NCBI GenBank assembly: GCA_021789605.1
Contig: JAJYJI010000001.1
Location: 113,880 to 177,879, forward strand
DNA from: a bacterium
GTDB taxonomy: Bacteria > SZUA-79 > Acidulodesulfobacterales > Acidulodesulfobacteraceae
Reading direction: 5' to 3'
DNA: 64,000 nucleotides
Of this stretch, positions 60,064 through 64,000 are shown piece by piece. A program made the position numbers and the translations under genes. Position 1 is the first letter of the stretch; each line of letters begins with the position of its first letter. The notes below the pieces were generated by a model. That model saw only the letters and a program-made list of their open reading frames with translations. It ran no database searches and was not told the origin of the DNA.

Positions 60064-61452
60064 ATGAAAAAGAAATTATCAGTAACTATTGTTGCGTTGT
60101 TTTTTCTGGCGCTTTCATTTGCCATGATGCCCAGAAAATCAAGCGCGATTCCGGCATTTAGCCAAAAGTATCATTTTTCATGCGCAGTTTGCCACACCGT
60201 ATTCCCTAATCTAAATCCTTTCGGCAGAGCATTCTGGAGAAACGGATTCAGGCTTCCAGGCACGAACGGAACTCCCGCCGATGCGACGCAAATCGCCCAA
60301 GGCTTAAGCCTTCCGAACCCGTGGCCGATTCCCATAATGCTGGAGCCCATCATCAGCTATCAGCATACGACCAATGAAAATGTCAGCAACCAAACAGACC
60401 CGTTCGGCGCAGGAGTCGATGCGGTAAGCGCGGGCTCATTCAATTTATATACGCCCCTTGCCGAAACGATGTCTTTTTATGTTCACTTAGGAGTAGCGGC
60501 AGGCGGCGCCATGGGAGATAAGCAGATATTTGCCTCGATTAACGGCTTAGGCGGCGGATTAGGCCTTCCTTCGCATCTGTTCAATCTTAAACTCGGCCAG
60601 GTTACTACCGCAAGCCCATATTTTTATAGGCAGATGCCGTTTTATCTTCCCGACGGCCCGAACGGCAACGGTCAGGGTTTAAATATCGGATACGATACAG
60701 AAGGAGGATTATTAATACATTCCAGAAATGCGGGATTTGCCCTTTACGGAACGCCCGGCTATCATTTATGGTATAAAGTATCCGTTACGAACGACAGCAC
60801 GGAAGGCGCGGGCGTACACTCTGGCGGAGAAGGAACCGCATTATCCGCCACCGGCGATAACGCCATGGAATATTCCTACCAGTTAAAAGAATATGCCCCG
60901 TTGCCGATGGGCCAGCTTGAACTCGGTTATTACGGCGCAGCCGTAGCAGAACCCGTTACCGCCGCAGGAAATACATGGACCAACCGCGTATTGGTAAACG
61001 GCGCCGATATAGACCTTGCAAACGCGGTTTACGAACTTGGCCTGACCTATATGGTCCAGAGCGATTCAAATCCCTATGCCATGAGCGGCGCCAAGCTGCC
61101 CGCGGGAGTTACCGATACGTCTAACGCTTACAGCACGTTCGAGGTTTACGGCCGCTATACATTGCCGGTCATGAGCAACGGAATAATGCTTTCTGCGGAT
61201 TATGCGCAATATTCATGGGCGCATAAGGATTCTCAGCTGGCGTTCATAAACGGCGCCAATTCGACAGTCGATAACGTCGGTTTATACGGAGGCGCTCTGC
61301 TTCCCGGCACTTCCTACAACGGCGTAAAAGACTCTCTTGCGCTTGAGGCCGAAATAAATTTGGCTTATAATGCGCATCTTTATCTTGGATATACAATCAC
61401 CAACCAGAACGAAGACAATCTTTTAGGCACCGGTTTAGACTTTGCGTTTTAA
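60064..61452 (+). CDS. Cyc2-like single-heme outer-membrane porin
   Basis: 462 residues. A signal peptide ends near KSSA. Then come one heme c site (CAVCH, Cys40/Cys43/His44) in IPAFSQKYHFSCAVCHTVFPNLNPFGRAFWRNGFRLPG. This fits the fused cytochrome-porin motif known from Cyc2 (AxPxFA...CxxCH...PxL.PFGR.F...G). The remaining ~400 residues show alternating strands rich in Gly, Tyr and Asn and end in Phe, as outer-membrane barrels do. Cyc2 oxidises extracellular Fe(II) in iron oxidisers; here the substrate is unproven. Two near-consensus promoters and a strong terminator suggest high expression. Confidence 0.8.
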   Translation: MKKKLSVTIVALFFLALSFAMMPRKSSAIPAFSQKYHFSCAVCHTVFPNLNPFGRAFWRNGFRLPGTNGTPADATQIAQGLSLPNPWPIPIMLEPIISYQHTTNENVSNQTDPFGAGVDAVSAGSFNLYTPLAETMSFYVHLGVAAGGAMGDKQIFASINGLGGGLGLPSHLFNLKLGQVTTASPYFYRQMPFYLPDGPNGNGQGLNIGYDTEGGLLIHSRNAGFALYGTPGYHLWYKVSVTNDSTEGAGVHSGGEGTALSATGDNAMEYSYQLKEYAPLPMGQLELGYYGAAVAEPVTAAGNTWTNRVLVNGADIDLANAVYELGLTYMVQSDSNPYAMSGAKLPAGVTDTSNAYSTFEVYGRYTLPVMSNGIMLSADYAQYSWAHKDSQLAFINGANSTVDNVGLYGGALLPGTSYNGVKDSLALEAEINLAYNAHLYLGYTITNQNEDNLLGTGLDFAF

Positions 61453-61482
61453 CGGGTTTGCATAAGGTTGCCGTAAAAAATT

Positions 61483-61512
61483 AAAGCGAGGGCGACGCCC
61501 TCGCTTTTTTTT
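61483..61512 (+). terminator. intrinsic terminator after the heme-porin gene
   Basis: AAAGCGAGGGC, a 3-nt loop, GCCCTCGCTTT, then T-rich sequence: a textbook hairpin with U-tract 30 nt after the stop. Confidence 0.93.
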
Positions 61513-61624
61513 ATGCGCGCCGTTTTCCGATTAATACGGGTAAAACGCAAAAAGACGTTTAAGGATTTAGTAAAAATGCCGCAATATCCTAAAAATTATT
61601 TTTTATTTATTTTTTTATTATCGA

Positions 61625-63076
61625 ATGAATACTTTTAATCCGAGGCATATTTTAAGAAAAATTTTATCGGTGCCGATTCATATAAAAATAATCGGAATCT
61701 TATTTGCCGCGGTTATAGTTTTAGAATTGGCGACGATTGTTTCTTTGTATATAATTTTCAGCGGGCGGGAATATTCGCGCATAGTAAAAACCGGAAATGC
61801 GGCGGGTAAAATTATTGCATACAGGATAAAGGGCTATCTTAAAGAAGGCGATACGCTAAAACTTAAAAAGATGCTTCGTTATAACATTTCAATAAGTCCT
61901 ATATTGATGTATATCGTAGTCAGAACAAACGGCGGCAGGATAATCGCTTCCGCTTCTAAAAAAGGGGTATCCGAAGCGGCTCCGAAATACGGCTTTTTAC
62001 GGCTGCGCGGCGGCGGCAAGCCTTCCGGCGCATTTATTAAATCTCCATACGGGCATATAATAAATTTAAGCTTTCCGGTCATAGAAGGTAAAGGCGGCGG
62101 GCTTAATGCGGCTGGAACGAAAATAGGCACCGTCGCCATAGGACTTCTTTTCGATTCTTTTCATTATTTTTTTAAAATTACCGTTACTTTCATAATATTC
62201 GTATTGTTTCCGCTTATAATATTTACTGTAATATTTTTCAGGTGGATTTCGCTGTCGGTTCTTAAACCGCTGTCCGACCTTTCGACAGCCGCGTATTCGG
62301 CAAAAAACGGAGATTACGGCATAGTCGTGCCGACGCCGGATTTAGCCGACAAAAAACTTGCCGGACTGATAACCGGATTTAACGATATGCTGGCCGCTTT
62401 CAATAAAGCCGAATATAAGTGGGAAACCAAGGATTTGCGGAGGAAAGAATTTTTAGCGGAAATTATAGCCGCGCAGGAATCGGAAAGGAAAAAACTTTCG
62501 AGAGAACTGCACGACGAATTAGAACAATTTTTAATTTACATAAATATGAAGTTCGGAATATTGCAAAAGTTAGACAGCGCGGCGCTTAGAAACGAATGCA
62601 TCAAAGAAATGAGGCAGGGCATACTGGAGCAGTTGGATATTATAAAAAATATAACAAAAGAATTAAGGCCGGGCTTAGTTTACGAACTTGGGCTGTATAA
62701 GGCCTTAATGCAATATGCGGAAGAAATAAAATCCAACCATAATATACAGGTAGAAATATACGCGGCGGGAATGAAAGAATTCAAAGCAGGCGAGGATATA
62801 GAGATAGGCATATACAGAATTCTTTAGGAAGCCTTTTCAAATATAATAAGGCATAGCAAAGCATCTTCGGTAAAAATCGAAATAAATTTTGAAAATTGCG
62901 TATTTAAAGCTATAATCGTAGATAACGGAACAGGTTTTAAATATAATAAAAAATTCGGCGAGAATTACGGCATCAACGGCATGAAAGAAAGAGCCGAGAT
63001 ACTTGGGGGCACCTTGCATATAAAAACGAAGCATGGGTCCGGCGTTACGGTAATATTAAACATACCCGTAAAATAA
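61625..63076 (+). pseudogene. NarL-type sensor histidine kinase interrupted by an in-frame TAG
   Basis: Without the stop the frame gives 484 codons: a membrane span (residues 19-45), a ~135-residue periplasmic domain, a second span (183-206), HAMP (207-262), a HisKA_3 domain with ERKKLSRELHDELEQFL (His296) and a HATPase domain. Codon 401 is TAG in IYRIL-TAG-EAFSNIIRHSKA. The usual residue is Gln of YRI(V/L)QEA, and TAG is one change from CAG. The second half (DNGTGF; NYGINGMKERAEILGG; GSGVTVIL) is intact and in frame. Either a recent null mutation or read-through; TAG is a normal stop elsewhere in this window. Confidence 0.88.
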
Positions 63077-63106
63077 AATTATAATTAAAAAGTAAAGGTT
63101 GCCGAT

Positions 63107-63766
63107 ATGAAAAAAATAACAGTCGTAATTGCGGACGACCATCCTATCGTAATTTCAGGCGTTAAATCCTTGCTGTCCATGCAAAGCGATATAGATATCG
63201 CAGGAGAAGCCGCCGGCTTGGACGCTATGCTTGAACTAGCAGGAGAACTCAAGCCGGACGTCCTGCTTCTCGATATATCTTTTAACGATAAAAGCAGTCT
63301 GGATTACATAGAAGAAATAAAAAACAAATCTCCGAAAACCAAAATATTAATGCTTACTATGCACGAAGAGTTACCCTTTTTGCGGGAGGCGTTAAGCAGG
63401 GGGGCGGCCGGATTTCTTACAAAGCGCTCCCTTTACGAAGACCTTGTATATGCAGTGAAATCGATTGTTAAAGGCGGAACTTATATCCATCCCCACATGG
63501 CGGATAAGCTTGCGTGCAATATTTGCGGCAGCGGCAATGCTCCGGACAAAAGCGCGGAAGAAATTTTATGGATGTCGTTAAGCAAACGCGAGCAGGAAGT
63601 ATTGGTAGGCGTAGCCAAAGGGCTTTCCAATAAGGAAATAGGCTTAAATCACGACCTCAGCGAAAAAACCGTCGCTACATACAGGCTGCGCGGCTTAGCC
63701 AAGATTAAAATCTCCAATAAAGCAAATCTTTTGGAACTTTGCCTTAAATTGGGACATATAAAATAG
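63107..63766 (+). CDS. NarL/LuxR-family response regulator
   Basis: 219 residues. The receiver domain starts KKITVVIADDHPIVISGVKSLL, with Asp10, Asp11 and phosphoacceptor Asp56 (VLLLDISFN). LTM near 83-85 and Lys106 in FLTKRSL complete the active site. The C-terminal LuxR helix-turn-helix is LSKREQEVLVGVAKGLSNKEIGLNHDLSEKTVATYRLRGLAKI. Two Cys in ACNICGSG lie in the linker and are unusual. It is 30 nt after the kinase frame, so it was transcribed with it. It remains intact although the kinase carries a nonsense codon. Confidence 0.93.
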   Translation: MKKITVVIADDHPIVISGVKSLLSMQSDIDIAGEAAGLDAMLELAGELKPDVLLLDISFNDKSSLDYIEEIKNKSPKTKILMLTMHEELPFLREALSRGAAGFLTKRSLYEDLVYAVKSIVKGGTYIHPHMADKLACNICGSGNAPDKSAEEILWMSLSKREQEVLVGVAKGLSNKEIGLNHDLSEKTVATYRLRGLAKIKISNKANLLELCLKLGHIK

Positions 63767-64000
63767 ACTGCATAATTCAATAAAACTAATATTTTGTATT
63801 ATATAAACCTACATTTTGAATATATTTTCTTACAATAGAATACCATATTAATACTTTCAATATATAGCAATATCCCTAAATTGCCGATAGAAACCATTCG
63901 CCTCTATCCTGACCCATTTTTAAGGGATTTTTTTAAGTAAAATTAATTTTCTGTAAAAAATAATTTCACATTTTTATAGAAATCATCTTTTTTTAAAAAA

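Noticed and set aside
61625-63076. Stop-codon reassignment (TAG as Gln) as an explanation for the amber kinase
   Set aside because: TAG ends tgt, rplT and the response regulator at normal positions, so general reassignment is not supported.
2-64000. CRISPR arrays, tRNA, rRNA and transposase genes
   Set aside because: None was recognised on either strand by reading; no TPsiC-like arm sits in a clover-leaf context and no repeat-spacer pattern was found.

Overview
The window is an AT-rich chromosomal segment (roughly 40% GC by eye) from a Gram-negative, diderm bacterium. It encodes GmhA (LPS heptose), BamD, a LolB-like lipoprotein, SecDF-YajC, TatC, IHF, an RpoS-type sigma factor, PilT and RodA/PBP2/MreBCD. 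Several gene orders are typical of deltaproteobacterial lineages: queA-tgt-yajC-secDF, recA-pilT-recX-alaS, infC-rpmI-rplT-ihfA-merR and surE-pcm-rpoS. With an Archaeoglobus-like IscS/IscU pair, TusA proteins and a heme-porin of Cyc2 type, the best guess is a sulfur/iron-metabolising deltaproteobacterial-type lineage such as Candidatus Acidulodesulfobacterales. That placement is inference; no rRNA or tRNA gene was found to test it.

Layout. 1-7.1 kb (mostly minus strand): gmhA, a decayed DNA methyltransferase, purE, MTA phosphorylase, tsaC, a small EamA/SMR transporter, purD and purH. 7.3-12.1 kb: PfkB kinase, TPR lipoprotein, RodZ-like protein, a membrane protein, tusA, tatC. 12.1-22.6 kb (minus): recJ, secF, secD, yajC, then a ~3 kb segment bounded by a 47/48-bp direct repeat, then tgt and queA. 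22.7-30.2 kb: tmk, a TatD-radical SAM fusion, metG, ricT, holB, yhaM-like. 30.5-39.9 kb (plus): mreBCD, a PpiD/SurA-like chaperone, suhB-like, PBP2, rodA, pgpA, cinA. 40-47.2 kb: recA (pentanucleotide repeat in its leader), pilT, recX, alaS, LolB-like, bamD. 47.3-53.7 kb: infC (AUA start), rpmI, rplT, ihfA, merR, surE, pcm, rpoS and an APH/P-loop kinase fusion. 53.7-56.9 kb: GT39 and GT2 glycosyltransferases, apt.

The most unusual part is 57.0-63.8 kb: a membrane-anchored monoheme cytochrome c, an IscS homologue whose PLP lysine and its pocket neighbours are substituted, IscU, TusA, a single-heme outer-membrane porin resembling Cyc2, and a NarL-type two-component pair. The sensor kinase gene carries an in-frame amber codon at a conserved Gln position. 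Nearly identical IscR type-1-like operators overlap the -35 boxes upstream of iscS and iscU. A plausible reading is a redox-regulated Fe-S assembly unit that uses free sulfide, placed next to an extracellular electron (Fe(II)?) entry module.

How the genes fit together: purE/purD/purH feed de novo purines, while MTA phosphorylase plus Apt salvage adenine. QueA and Tgt finish queuosine. SecDF-YajC and Tat export proteins that BamD, the LolB-like protein and the PpiD-like protein help mature. MreBCD-RodZ-PBP2-RodA is the elongasome. Two small decayed loci (methyltransferase remnants; membrane and beta-propeller remnants) point to past gene loss.
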